Origin: Triplophysa rosa
Taxonomy: Eukaryota > Chordata > Actinopteri > Cypriniformes > Nemacheilidae
Direction: 5' to 3'
DNA length: 64,000 nt
NCBI RefSeq assembly: GCF_024868665.1
Contig: NC_079902.1
Coordinates: 17,971,450 to 18,035,449, forward strand
The position numbers were made by a program, and so were the translations under genes. Positions 48,624 through 59,200 of this stretch are shown in pieces (positions within the stretch are counted from its first letter, which is position 1; each line of letters begins with the position of its first letter). The notes beneath the pieces were generated by a model, which saw nothing but the letters and a program-made list of their open reading frames with translations, did no database searches and was not told where the DNA came from.

Positions 48624-50669
48624 TAAAGAGTGATAGAAGGTGGAAGAGAAAAGCAAAGAGGAAGAGATTCTCAGTTTAATCAGCTGTCAGAGAGATGCCA
48701 AGGACACAACAGTAGCACAAGAGGTGCAAACAGTATTAAGGAGAAAAAATGCGTTCTGAGCAATAGTAACCAGCTGACCCTTTCCTTACCTTTTGAGCCA
48801 TTTATCAGATTTCATAGAACTATTAATTAATTAATAATTGCAGTGTTTAATATTTTTTACAGATTACAGTTAAAGGCCTTACATTAAATTAACTTTTATA
48901 ATAACGAATGTTAGGCAATGTTGATAAAACGTAAGCACAGCTTTAAAATTCATTCTGTTATTATGGTCAGTGAATGCACTTTAATAGTTATTAAGGTATT
49001 TACTTGCATGTCGTATGTAAAACCTCTAAACTTTCTTTAAATGTGTACAGCGTTCTGATGTTTTATAACAGAAATAGTAGTATTTTAAGACTACTGTACT
49101 TCTACTTTTATCTTAAAGCACAAATAATGCAAATTTTACTGTTTTTCCACACTACATGGTCTGGTTTATTTTCACTTGTTAACATTAACAAATGTTAACA
49201 TTCACATTGAATTGTTTAATAATGTCATTTTAAAAAATATACATTTGTTTTTGTTTTCCGCAACCACACTTGTCACGTTTTATTATTTGCACTGCATGGT
49301 CGAACAAAAAACATCTAAAAACCAGTTTGATTAATAGCAAGACATGTTTGATTACCTTTAATGAAAGCGTATAAATAGCACATAATACATACAAACAGCA
49401 ATATAAAACAACAGCAGTAGCAATAATCATATTTTCAAACCCTAAATGAACATCTCTTATCATTTCTCTGTTTTTCAATCAGCTGTTTGTATTTCACAAC
49501 AATCCTCCAGGTCAAAGGTTCAGGGTTCAAAAGGGATGAGCACCATTCTTAACATTCCACAATGTTTTTCCAGCTTTCCTTGTCTGTTTCTTCACATACA
49601 CAAACAGTGCTATAGCCAACAAATGTGAATGTTTTACAAGGAGGTTGCATCAACACAAACAGCTTCATATAAAAACCTTCATAGGGTAAGAAAGAGAATG
49701 ACTGCAGAAAGTTACAGTATTTTGTATGCATTCACGGTACAAAACAAGCATGGGTCTGGCTTGAGCACGTGCAACAGCCTTTCCTTCCCATTTACTTAAA
49801 GGGGTGGTGCAGCGGTGTGTCATACATTCTGACTTCTTTACACTGTTAAACGTGCTGTCTTCTCATGCTTAACATGGTCAACTTGTCACAAAACGAGTTG
49901 GGCGTATTACGTAGTATTTCTGTGCTCGATACACTCCCCCAGCGATCGTACAGGTTTCGAAAAGGTTTTTCCGAACACATAAAACTGTTTCGTAACAATT
50001 TTTCTTAGTCCCTTATTGGACAATTCTCCCGGAAAAGCACGCGGCACTCCCACGCGGCAGCAAGGAGAGCAGGAGAAGGAGCATGCGCAGACGTCACTTT
50101 CACTTGTGTGCAGGAGAGAGAGAGAGCATACATTCGCGAAGTTGAAGGTGTTTGTTTGTTCACTGCATTTGGGTGATGAATGTTATATAAATGGTGGATA
50201 TAACGCTGGATTTGGAGATCGTTTGAAACTGATATATGGAGCCATCCCAGCAATCCTACTCTATAGGTATTCAAGATTAATATGAGATTGGCAGAAACCG
50301 CGTGTGGTAGAGCCGCTTTAAAATTCACATTATACGACAACATAGAAAATTCTTGCAGATGCAGTAGTGCAATGTGTATCATATTTTTGGAATCCTATGA
50401 CCTCATGTAAACTCTTTTAAGTCAAGGAGTTTATGACGAACTAATGTCACAATTATAAAAGCACTACAAACTACAAGATAAGCTTTTCAGAGTAAGTGCA
50501 TATAAGCTAAACACTGAAATGAGGTTATTCTTTGTGTGACATGCATGAGAAATATGGCGATTGTCTATTTGTCTTAAATTAGAAGTTCCCTTTTACACTG
50601 ATCTTTCCCCTTCCATCCGATTATAGAAATGACACATCTAGAAAAGATACTTCAGTGAACACTATATGG
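48624..50669. other. Tail-to-tail spacer of sfxn5 and tmem179
   Basis: Presumed 3' UTRs of both genes. An ATTAAA at 48883-48888 could end sfxn5. Minus-strand AATAAA at 49279-49284 or 49165-49170 could end tmem179. The dispersed repeat copy 49796-50322 lies between. Confidence 0.5.
49796..50322. mobile_element. Dispersed repeat copy B
   Basis: Near-identical in blocks to 38366-39037, same orientation. The ends TTAAAGGGGTGGTGCAGC and gtggtagagccgctttaa form a weak inverted pair with TTAA at both borders. It keeps about 75 bases (near 49935-50010) that copy A lost, and lacks the 220-base middle part of copy A. Confidence 0.82.
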
Positions 50670-52021
50670 CTAAATAAAAACACTGGGTGTGTGTGAGGGG
50701 TGCGAGTGTGGATGCGGATGATGGTGAGGGCAGTCCACGTGAGTTTGGCCCAGGAGAAGTTCCTTCTCACGAGGTAGACATGGCCCGATATGCTGACTGT
50801 GAGAATTGTAGAGCCTCAGGAAGGACAAGATAGCTTGAGCCAACCAAAGAGCTGTTACGAACCACAGAGAGATCTACAAAGAGAGAGAGAATAATGCATG
50901 GACAATAAATGTTAAATAGTAATGTTATGTAACTGAGGGGACACAGATCCCGAACACAACTTTACCTGGGCACAATTGAGCTCGTAGTAGAAAGAGGACG
51001 TCTCGACATCCAGATAAAGAGGAACAGACTGTGACTCGGCACAACTGTAGAGTATAAGAGAATTAATCAAATTCAATTATTTAATTACTTAGCCCTTTAT
51101 ATTTGTGCAACTTATAGAAAGTGTATTTATTAAATATGAAAACAGCATGTATCCTTTTATTGTTCAATCCGAAGACCATCATTAAAATCTATCATGATTT
51201 TACAACACTAATAGCCTCCTGCCATACTTCAATTACAACTTCAGTGATAAAATGACTTCATAACAGTCATCTGTTTTTTAGGATTCATTTAAAAATTGTA
51301 ATCAATGTATTCTTATTAACACATTAATAAACCCATATTATATAATGATCAAATATTTAATGCCATTGTAGGGCTTTCTTACTGATCACTATGAAGGAAA
51401 TATTAAGGCTACTTTTAAACAATACATAAACTGACTCAAGATCAGCACGTGGATTGAAAGCTTGTGTACCTGTAGGGTCGAGTGTTGTGATCCGTGACCG
51501 TGTTGCACCAGGACACAAGGCCAAGCGTGAGAGTGACACTGGCCCCTCCAGAGAGGAAGAGCACACACAGACTCAACAGCAGTGAGAGGAAGGCGGAGAA
51601 CAGCGTGCTGCGCGGAACATGAAAATCATTTACTTTTATTCTACACATTACACATAGATTAAACAAATAATAAATTCATATTTATTATTAATACTTACTC
51701 GTCATGCCGGCGGTGCAGATAAAACAGGCTCCTCCAGCCTTGAACTGCGCCGTACAACACAGTGAACACACCCACAAATGTGGCGAACTGGCAGGCTGCC
51801 GGGGGACCCCATTGTTGCACCACTAGGTGACTGACTTCTCTAGACTCCCCTTCGCCTACCGTGAGGTTCTCAGTCCGCCAGAACCCTTGGCTAAACAACG
51901 CACACCTCCCCTTAAAAGCTGATCCGTTGAGTGCGAGCGGTACGACCACCAAAAGTCCGGCGACAACGGAGAGGGTGTGGGCGGCGCAGTGAGCCAACAA
52001 GAGTCGCCGATCCAGCTCCAT
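50670..52021 (-). CDS. tmem179: Transmembrane protein 179
   Basis: Four exons on the minus strand: 52021-51699, 51607-51470, 51044-50966 and 50873-50670 (TAG). They give 247 residues. The start is the ATG at 52021 (MELDRR); an in-frame stretch upstream has no ATG. It matches human TMEM179 (233 residues) in VVVPLALNG, GRCALFSQGFW, WGPPAACQF and the REKELLL near the end. It is less like TMEM179B. Four membrane helices are likely: about 8-29, 78-97, 110-140 and 181-200. Exon 2 holds FSAFLSLLLSLCVLFLSGG and WCNTVTDHN. The C-terminus has a histidine-rich tail (PHHHPHPHSHPSH) not present in the human protein as I recall it. The function of the family is unknown. The neighbouring ttc9c resembles the human TMEM179B neighbourhood, so the paralogue assignment deserves a tree. 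Confidence 0.85.
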
Positions 52022-53279
52022 ATACTTCAGAATTAGTTTCCGTTTGCGAATAGTGGTGTTTAGCTGTATGTTTGTCAAAGTCGGTGGTGCGCATGGGAAT
52101 GTAAAGCGTAAATAAAACGTTGAATTTTACAACAACACAACACGGCGGGTCTTGTTAAGTCGGACTCCTCCCCTTCGGCTGCAGGACGCCGTTATACAAG
52201 GATCAGCGCTGCTTTCAGACTGCTGTGACGCACTGTCACACGATTTGCACGTACGCATCGTCACATATATCGTAATGATGTATTACATTACATTAAATTC
52301 ATTTAAATCAACTGTACATACATGTGGAAATGTGTCAATCGAGTGAGGTTTGAGGAGTTTTCTGGGTCAAATAGCACTGCCATGCCACACGGTGTGGCCC
52401 ACACACCCCATGTAAACCTTAACTCGGGCAGTGGAGCAAACGCTGTATTATGTAAAACACTATGACACCCCCCAAAAAATCAAAGTGGGTCACCACTGGA
52501 GGCTGTTAATAGTCAGGCATTTTTATTATACATTGCAATCAAAATATATATATTTCAGAGAGCAATACTGATAAGCAGTGATTAATTTAAAGAAATGTCA
52601 GATCTACTTATATGGTTTTGTTTTACGTAAAGCTGCATCATTCTAATACGTCCCGTAGAAAAGCATGACATTCTCTGTCACTGTGTTTAATAACGTTTAT
52701 GTTTTCGTCCATTCATAATGACAAGCCAAGCACTTAAACAGTTCGGTATACAAACTAATGTTGTGTTTGTTTTTGTACGCAAGATACAAAAGCAGGATGG
52801 AAAGATTTTTAGTAATTTCGTAGAAGTGTCACGACATGTTGTGGAGTTCTGGGGCACTTTTGACTAACGTTACCATTGTATTTTTTCCTACTATGGTAGT
52901 CAATGGGGGTGTGCAAAATCTGTCTGGTTACAAGCATTCTTCCAAATATTTTCTCTGTGTTCATCAGAACAAAGAAATTTATACAGATCTGGAACAACTC
53001 GAAGGTGAGTAAATGATGACAGAGTGTTCATTTTTGGGTGAAGTATCCCTTTAAAAAGCCTGTCAGTGGATAATGGAAATCATGTGACGTTGGACAAAAA
53101 GTTGCGCCGTTATTATTCTACCAAGAGGTGGCAGTATTGCCACATGCCATAACAGCACAGAAGTACCTAGAAGAAGAACGTCAAAGATTTATTTCCTTGG
53201 CGCTTCTAATAATATTTCCTGCATTAAAATTGTGCTTTAAGAGGACTGCAACCATTTTAAAGCTTTAAACTTTAGCACA
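52022..53279. other. Head-to-head interval between tmem179 and ttc9c
   Basis: A GC-rich 5' region of tmem179 near 52022-52260, then AT-rich DNA with a partial fold-back repeat (52822-53054), then a short ttc9c 5' UTR. Confidence 0.55.
52822..53054. repeat. Partial TTAAAGGGATA-family repeat
   Basis: The right arm is intact (ccagacagattttgc… reversed, ending gtgaagtatccctttaa). The left arm is truncated. It is a relative of 13205-13628. Confidence 0.72.
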
Positions 53280-55008
53280 ATGGACGAAAAGGTAAAATAA
53301 AAATACTTGTACGTGCTAAGTTTTTATGCGATTGCGAAAGGCGATTTACTACTGCATGCTTTGCTGGTTTTATCTTTTTCAAGTCACGAGAAGTTTTTAC
53401 TTTTTATAATAGCTTACGTGTATGACTACTTGTTTTGTAGGGTTTCATATGCTGTTTGCGTTTTTGTTTAAATATAAGTGTGTATGTCATGAACATAATA
53501 GTGATCACTGGTAATTAAACATGCCTTCCTAGACCATTTTGGGTCTCGTATGCGCCTATGATGGAACTACAAAATGTCTTTAAAACAAGACCAATTTAGG
53601 CGTCTAGACCAAAGCGTTGCAGCGTTACACTAATTTAAAGGTTGAAAACACCTTTAAGCTCCACCCTCAAAAAAGGGCACCGACAGTGATTGCGAAAGGC
53701 GATTTACTACTGCATGCTTTGCTGGTTTTATCTTTTTCAAGTCACGAGAAGTTTTTACTTTTTATAATAGCCTACGTGTATGACTACCTGTGCTTGAAGG
53801 GTTTCATATATGCGTTTTTGTTTAAATATAAGGGCGTATGTCATGAACATAATAGTGATCACTGGTAATTAACATGCCTTCCTAGACCATTTTGGGTCTC
53901 ATAGGCGCCTATGATGGCTGTCTATGTAGGCAGCGCATGAGATCATTTGTTGGCTGTAACTTATGGTCTGACTGAATGCATGTAGTATCAGTAATGCAGT
54001 ACGTTAACTTACATACGTTAATGTGTGATAGGCGTTGGATCCTAACGAAGGGGATGTTGGGTCTTGTTTGGGAGCCACCGGAGGATCTTCCGGTTCCCGT
54101 TTAGACTCGCAGTTGCAGGATGCTCTTCGGTTAAAGGCGGAGGGTAACGCATTTTACCAGGAGAAAAACGTGCGCGCAGCCATCGGACGTTATCACCGTG
54201 CCTTGCTCATTCTTCGTGGCCTGGACGCTGAGGTGACCTCTGCCCTTCAAGGGTTTGGCAGTCAGTTGCCTAAACTGAACCCAGAACAGGAGGAGCTGTT
54301 AAGAAACACCCAAGTAGATTGCTATAACAATTTGGCAGGTAACATAGGTTCCACTGTGGTGGACCATAAAGTGATGGTAAACATATACATTCAGAAGTAT
54401 GGTTCTGATTTGACGACTTGGAATTTATTTTCCTGTTTTGCAGCATGTTTGCTACAGCAAGATGTGGTCAACTATGCTCGTGTGTTGGAGTACAGTCTTA
54501 AAGTGCTCCATTGGAGGGCAGGTAACACTAAAGCCCTGTACAGAGCCGGGGTGGCATCATTACAACTAGGTGATGCTCAGACTGCTCGACAGTACCTCTT
54601 AGAAGCCAACAAGAGCACACCCAATGGTAAAACTAGCCACATCACATATTTATTATTTAATTTACAAAGATTTTCACTTGCAGTGCCTGCTTGCAGGTGA
54701 TATAGCTGTTAGATATTGAGATTATGTAACAGTGCTGTGCTTTATGTCGGTTAACTTGGTGAGATCAAGTACCAGTGCTTTGCAGACTTTAATAGCTTCA
54801 GTAGCTTTTTAAAATCTGAACATAAAGCAGGCTCATTCATTTCATCCATTTTCTGAATTTTTCAGATGCCAATGTGAAGAAACAGCTTCAGCGAGTGGAG
54901 GAGAGACTCGGCAAAGACTACCAGAAAGAAAAGGCGCTCTACAAAGGCATGTTTAGCAAACAGAAACAAGCAGAAGAGCCGCTGGCCGATGAGAAAAGCC
55001 AAAAATAG
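53280..55008 (+). CDS. ttc9c: Tetratricopeptide repeat protein 9C
   Basis: Four exons: 53280-53291, 54032-54338, 54444-54626 and 54866-55008 (TAG). They give 214 residues. The first coding exon supplies only MDEK and is joined in phase to ALDPNEG. The TPR region has ALRLKAEGNAFYQEKNVRAA, RYHRALLILRGLD, PEQEELL, CYNNLAACLLQQ, NTKALYRAGVASLQLGD and ARQYLLEA. This matches TTC9C better than TTC9 or TTC9B (RYHRALL-LRGLD; TDCYNNLAACLLQ in human). An N-terminal Gly/Ser-rich extension of about 35 residues precedes the TPRs, and a Lys-rich tail follows GMF. TPR proteins are protein-protein adaptors; no specific partner is known to me. AATAAA at 55276-55281 is the likely poly(A) signal. Intron 1 contains a direct duplication. 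Confidence 0.9.
53331..53917. repeat. Direct duplication in ttc9c intron 1
   Basis: Copy 1 is about 53331-53564 and copy 2 about 53689-53917, offset by 358 bases. Both start attgcgaaaggcgatttact and end near gcgcctatgatgg. They differ by small indels and a few substitutions. A unique 124-base spacer separates them. Confidence 0.9.
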
Positions 55009-55275
55009 GTCTAAATGGACTTATCATACATGAGTCAGAAGGCACAGGTATAAAACGCCTTAAAACGGAGCTGATGGTTTCCTGAAAGACATGGGCTCTT
55101 GGGAAGTTTTGCTTTAGGATACAGAAAAATTGCCACAAATGGCATTTACACTTGTGGGATTGACGTCCCCATGCCAGGACTGATTGTGTATGGCTGAAAT
55201 CTGGTGCAAAGTGGCGGCTTGAAAGACACTTAAAACTAAAAGCATTTTAGTCACTTGCATATTTTTCCCCCTCAG

Positions 55276-55281
55276 AATAAA
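55276..55281 (+). promoter_or_regulatory. Candidate poly(A) signal of ttc9c
   Basis: AATAAA 270 bases after the stop codon. A second AATAAA-containing stretch lies at about 55306. Confidence 0.6.
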
Positions 55282-55743
55282 GTCCTTACCTGTTTTGTTC
55301 ATCCAAATAAATATTTTTGAAAGTACTCCTATGTTTTTGTGATTTGCTTTGGGGTTGACACTGTATAAAGCGGTTGTTAAAGTAGGATTGAATCAAGCTA
55401 ATACGATTATGGAAAATTAATGAAAATCTTATTGAAAACAGACATTTGTGTGTGGGAACAAAGATCTGCTTATGTAATCTTATTGTACCTAATAATGCTA
55501 AACCTCTTATTTTATGTGGTAAAAAAAGAAAAAAAATACATGCATGGCTGCGAGATATATTGCAGATGTGCAAAGCACAACCATTTGCAATGAATGAACA
55601 ATACTTCAAAAATACTTTAAAAAGTTACGTATAATCAGACAACGAGTGATGCTTTCTTTTCTCAGAGAAAATGAAAAATTGACGTTGGTAAATGTATTTT
55701 AATATAATTCAAATTAATTTAAGCATTAATGTATGGCACATTG

Positions 55744-55901
55744 TCGAAGCCTGTGGCTGTGTGGACATATAGTGCAACTGTGCCCTGAGAGACCTGTGTT
55801 CGAGTCCCGGCTCGGTGTCCTTTCCCTCTCTCCTCCCAATCACTTCCTGTCTCTCCACTATCCTCTAATTAATAAACAAAGGCAAAATATATAACTTCAA
55901 A
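55744..55901 (+). mobile_element. tRNA-derived SINE with 16-bp target duplication
   Basis: Has a polymerase III A box (TGGCTGTGTGG, 55754-55764) and B box (GTTCGAGTCC, 55798-55807) at tRNA-like spacing, then a non-tRNA body and an A-rich tail. AATGTATGGCACATTG (55728-55743) and AATGTATGGCATATTG (55902-55917) flank it, one mismatch apart. Confidence 0.85.
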
Positions 55902-56224
55902 AATGTATGGCATATTGCTTTTTTCAATATCATGCTTTTATGCTTTTTCAAGCAAAAAAAAGAATTGCATACATTTTGTTTGAAATAGTTTTATTGATAT
56001 TTATCCACATTTTAGCACTTTTCAAATATCAAATAATGTTTCTTCATAAAGTCCTGAGCACAGAGTTCTTACAACATATTTTTTATTTGGTCAGCGTATA
56101 CTTTAGAGTGCTTTAAGCATAATATGTCCATAGTAAAAACAACGCCAGCAGCACTATGACCATAACAGTGCACGAAGACACATCACAAAATGGCATGCAG
56201 AAGCACGTAAAGAGGCAGAAAAAG

Positions 56225-56230
56225 TTTATT
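56225..56230 (-). promoter_or_regulatory. Candidate poly(A) signal of the DACT-family gene
   Basis: AATAAA on the minus strand 64 bases after the stop, which would give a very short 3' UTR. Confidence 0.45.
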
Positions 56231-56293
56231 AAAGTTTGAAAAAAAACTGGCAGCATTGTTTCGCCCGTGTTGAAAGTTCTTATACTATAAATA

Positions 56294-59200
56294 CTAATCT
56301 TTCTTTTTAGATTTCTGATTTTTATTGAAACTGAGAGACCTCATAGAGCCAAAAACCTTTCTTCCCAGTTCACGGAATGATCTGGAACGGGTGAGAGGGG
56401 CTGATGGTGGTGGAGACGGAGAGAAGGAAGGGGAAGAAAGAGGCGAGAGCGAGTGACTGCTTCCTTCTAGGCTCTGAGATCGAGAGAGATGGAAAAGACT
56501 GGCAGTTGAAGAATGATGCTTCTCTTCCATTCTCACAAGATTGCGACTGCGCTCAGAGCCCCGTCCGGCTCGGCTGATTTCAAAAGAGGAACGCCACTGA
56601 TTGCAATCCCGCTTTTGAGAATGTGGCTCGAGTATTCCCTGAGACTCGCTTCGAAATAATGCTCGCCTGGACAAGCGGAGGCTGGAGCTCCGCCCATCCC
56701 AACTCGTCCCTTTCTTTTTCGAGTTGTTGTCTCTTTGTTCTTGCCTACTGGATGGTGTTTCTTTCAAAGAGGTGTGCCTCCAGCTGATTCCACCAGCCCT
56801 CTCGTCTCTCTCATCTTCCTCTTCTCTTCCCCAAAGTCGTGCTTCAAAGCCCTTCCAGAACTTTCCACCCTTTTTAGGTGTCTGAGTGCTCATTTCATCC
56901 TCCCATCCGACGCTGTAGTCCTTGCCCGAGTAACTACTCACTGTGGCAGCTCGGATAAGCTCTCTAGAAGCATGTTTGCCCTGGTACAGCCTTTCTCCAT
57001 CTCCACTTCTTCGCCAGCTTCTGTCCTCAGGCCTCCATCCAGCCCCTACATTTTGCCTGAGGGAACCTCCACGAGGTCGAATGAGGCCTTCAAGAGAAGA
57101 ACTAGATGGGTGAAAGCGTGGGAGAGAGCATTGGGATGGCGAGTCACGGCGAAATACTGATAGTTGTGCAGGGGTGAAAGGGGAATTAGAAAGTAGCCGA
57201 GGAGGGGAGTGGACTCTGGTGTGGGAGGAGCCAGGAGAGGAGGCGGGGTCTGATTGATTATGTGGGAAGGGGAGGATGGGAGAGGACCTAGTTGGCGTGA
57301 GACCCGAATTGTCAGAATGGGGGCTACTTGACTGTGACGTACGTGCCGAATGACAATCTGAGTGGGAAACCTGCAGGCGGTGCTGATGGGATAAGTAGTC
57401 CTGACCTGTCCAAGTATTTGATGACGGCGTCAGATTAGTTCGATCTAATCCAAAAGGAAGTTGAAATGAAGAACGGTTCAGTGTAGTAACACTTGGAGAG
57501 GCAGACCCCACACCTCTTTCTCTTTCACTTCTAAAACATTCCGCATCCAACTCTACCCCCTCCTCCATCAAACCAATAACGACAGATCTTGGCAGCCCAG
57601 ATACACGAGAGATTTCACACACAACTGCAGAGTCTTCGTTGAGTTTAGGAGGGCTATCCGAAGCTTTGGTTTGAGGACAACCCTCTGCCTCTTCCCTTGC
57701 TGCTCCGGTCCAATCTAGTGACTTAGAGAAACCCATGGGGGTAAAAGTCTTTCCGGTTATCTCCAGAGACCCACGGTGGTTCACTGAAGAAGGGCAGGTG
57801 GAGATTCGTGGTCTCCTGCTCCAGTTTGGAGTGCTGGTGATAGTGGATGTAGAAGAGGAAGGGGAAGCAGCTGGAGTAACTATACTGGCGGAGAGATGTC
57901 CACATGACCCTGATACCTCCTCTTTCACATTTTTAGCATCAAAGCTCAATGTCTTGTTCAGGTTTGGATTCAGGTTCAGATTGAGATTCACGTGGAAGCT
58001 GATGTTGAAATCCTCTCCTGTCACAGAGGGCAAGTTTCCAAGATTGATGGAATTGCGACTTGCACGTTTGCCAATGCTGCTCAGACTGACTCTAGTCGAA
58101 TTTCCCAGTATGGACTTACATGGAGTCACGCTAACACCAGACAGGCTAGATGAGGAAGCACTTCTCGGATGAAGCCCCTCGTAACCAGCGAGGTTCTTTT
58201 GGTGTCCACGACTGGCGGTTTCAGCTGCCACCCTGCTGTGATACTGATGGACTAATCTGTTGATGTATTGCTCCAGTTGAGTAAAGGATGGAGAGGGTGG
58301 GGGTTGGCTCTTCGTGGGAGGTTCTTCGAGCGCTGGCTCTACAGGTTGCTCACTCTCTGGGCTGGGAGAGAGGTGTGGGGGGGAAGGCTCCAGGCAGGAG
58401 GTGAACAGGGGGCTCTGGAGGGCCACAGCATGAAGTGGACTAGGGTAAGGGTAGACCTCTTTTGTCTTTCGAGACACTAGGTCTGAGCAAAATTTGGGGT
58501 CCAGCTGAAGCTGAGGGCTGGAGTTGGAAGAGGGCAGAAAAGAGCCGGGATGTATTCCTCCTAAATTTGAACAGAGGTCTGTCAGGAACATGAGGCTGTT
58601 GATCTCCAGATCTCCTGTAAATGAAGAATTAATGTAATATGAGCCATAACTACTTAAATTCTCAAATTTCTGTGTAATGTACCAAACATGGCTTAATCCC
58701 TTGTAAAAAATATGTCTAGGTCACAATTCAAAAATTAAATAAATGCAATTTAAATCAATTTTGCATTGTAATTTCTGCATTGTAATTTCCACGATATAAG
58801 TAATTCTTCTTACATTAATGAATAATGAAAGTTTTTTAATCAATTAATTGCCATTAATTAAGTAATTGCCATTATTTTCGAATAGTGTTTCTTTTTTTCT
58901 TTCAAAAATCTTGCAATAAACAAAAAAAAAAAAATCATAATAAAATAATGTAATCACATTGCATTGCAGGATAGCTTTGGCATTATGGTAATACAAATGG
59001 GGGATATAATTGTCATTAAAATAATGACATAATGTAAAAACAATCTCTTTATCATCCTACACATAAACTTTAAAACCTTAAACTCAGTACTTGTCACTTC
59101 CTGATTAATTAATTAATTAATTGCACATACACACACAAACACAATGTTTACATCTATGCACATCTGTTGTCTTTGTGTTATGTGTCTTCTGCGCACTGTA

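Larger units (their letters stand above)
55009..56293. other. Tail-to-tail spacer of ttc9c and the DACT-family gene
   Basis: ttc9c 3' UTR up to about 55300, then AT-rich DNA carrying a tRNA-derived SINE (55744-55901), then the short 3' end of the minus-strand gene. Confidence 0.6.

Noticed and set aside
55754..55810. Possible functional tRNA gene
   Set aside because: The A and B boxes are present but no clean cloverleaf is apparent. The downstream body, A-rich tail and target duplications mark it as a SINE.
56735..57160. 141-codon + strand frame opposite the DACT-family exon
   Set aside because: It is the complement of a Ser/Pro-rich coding exon and carries no domain.
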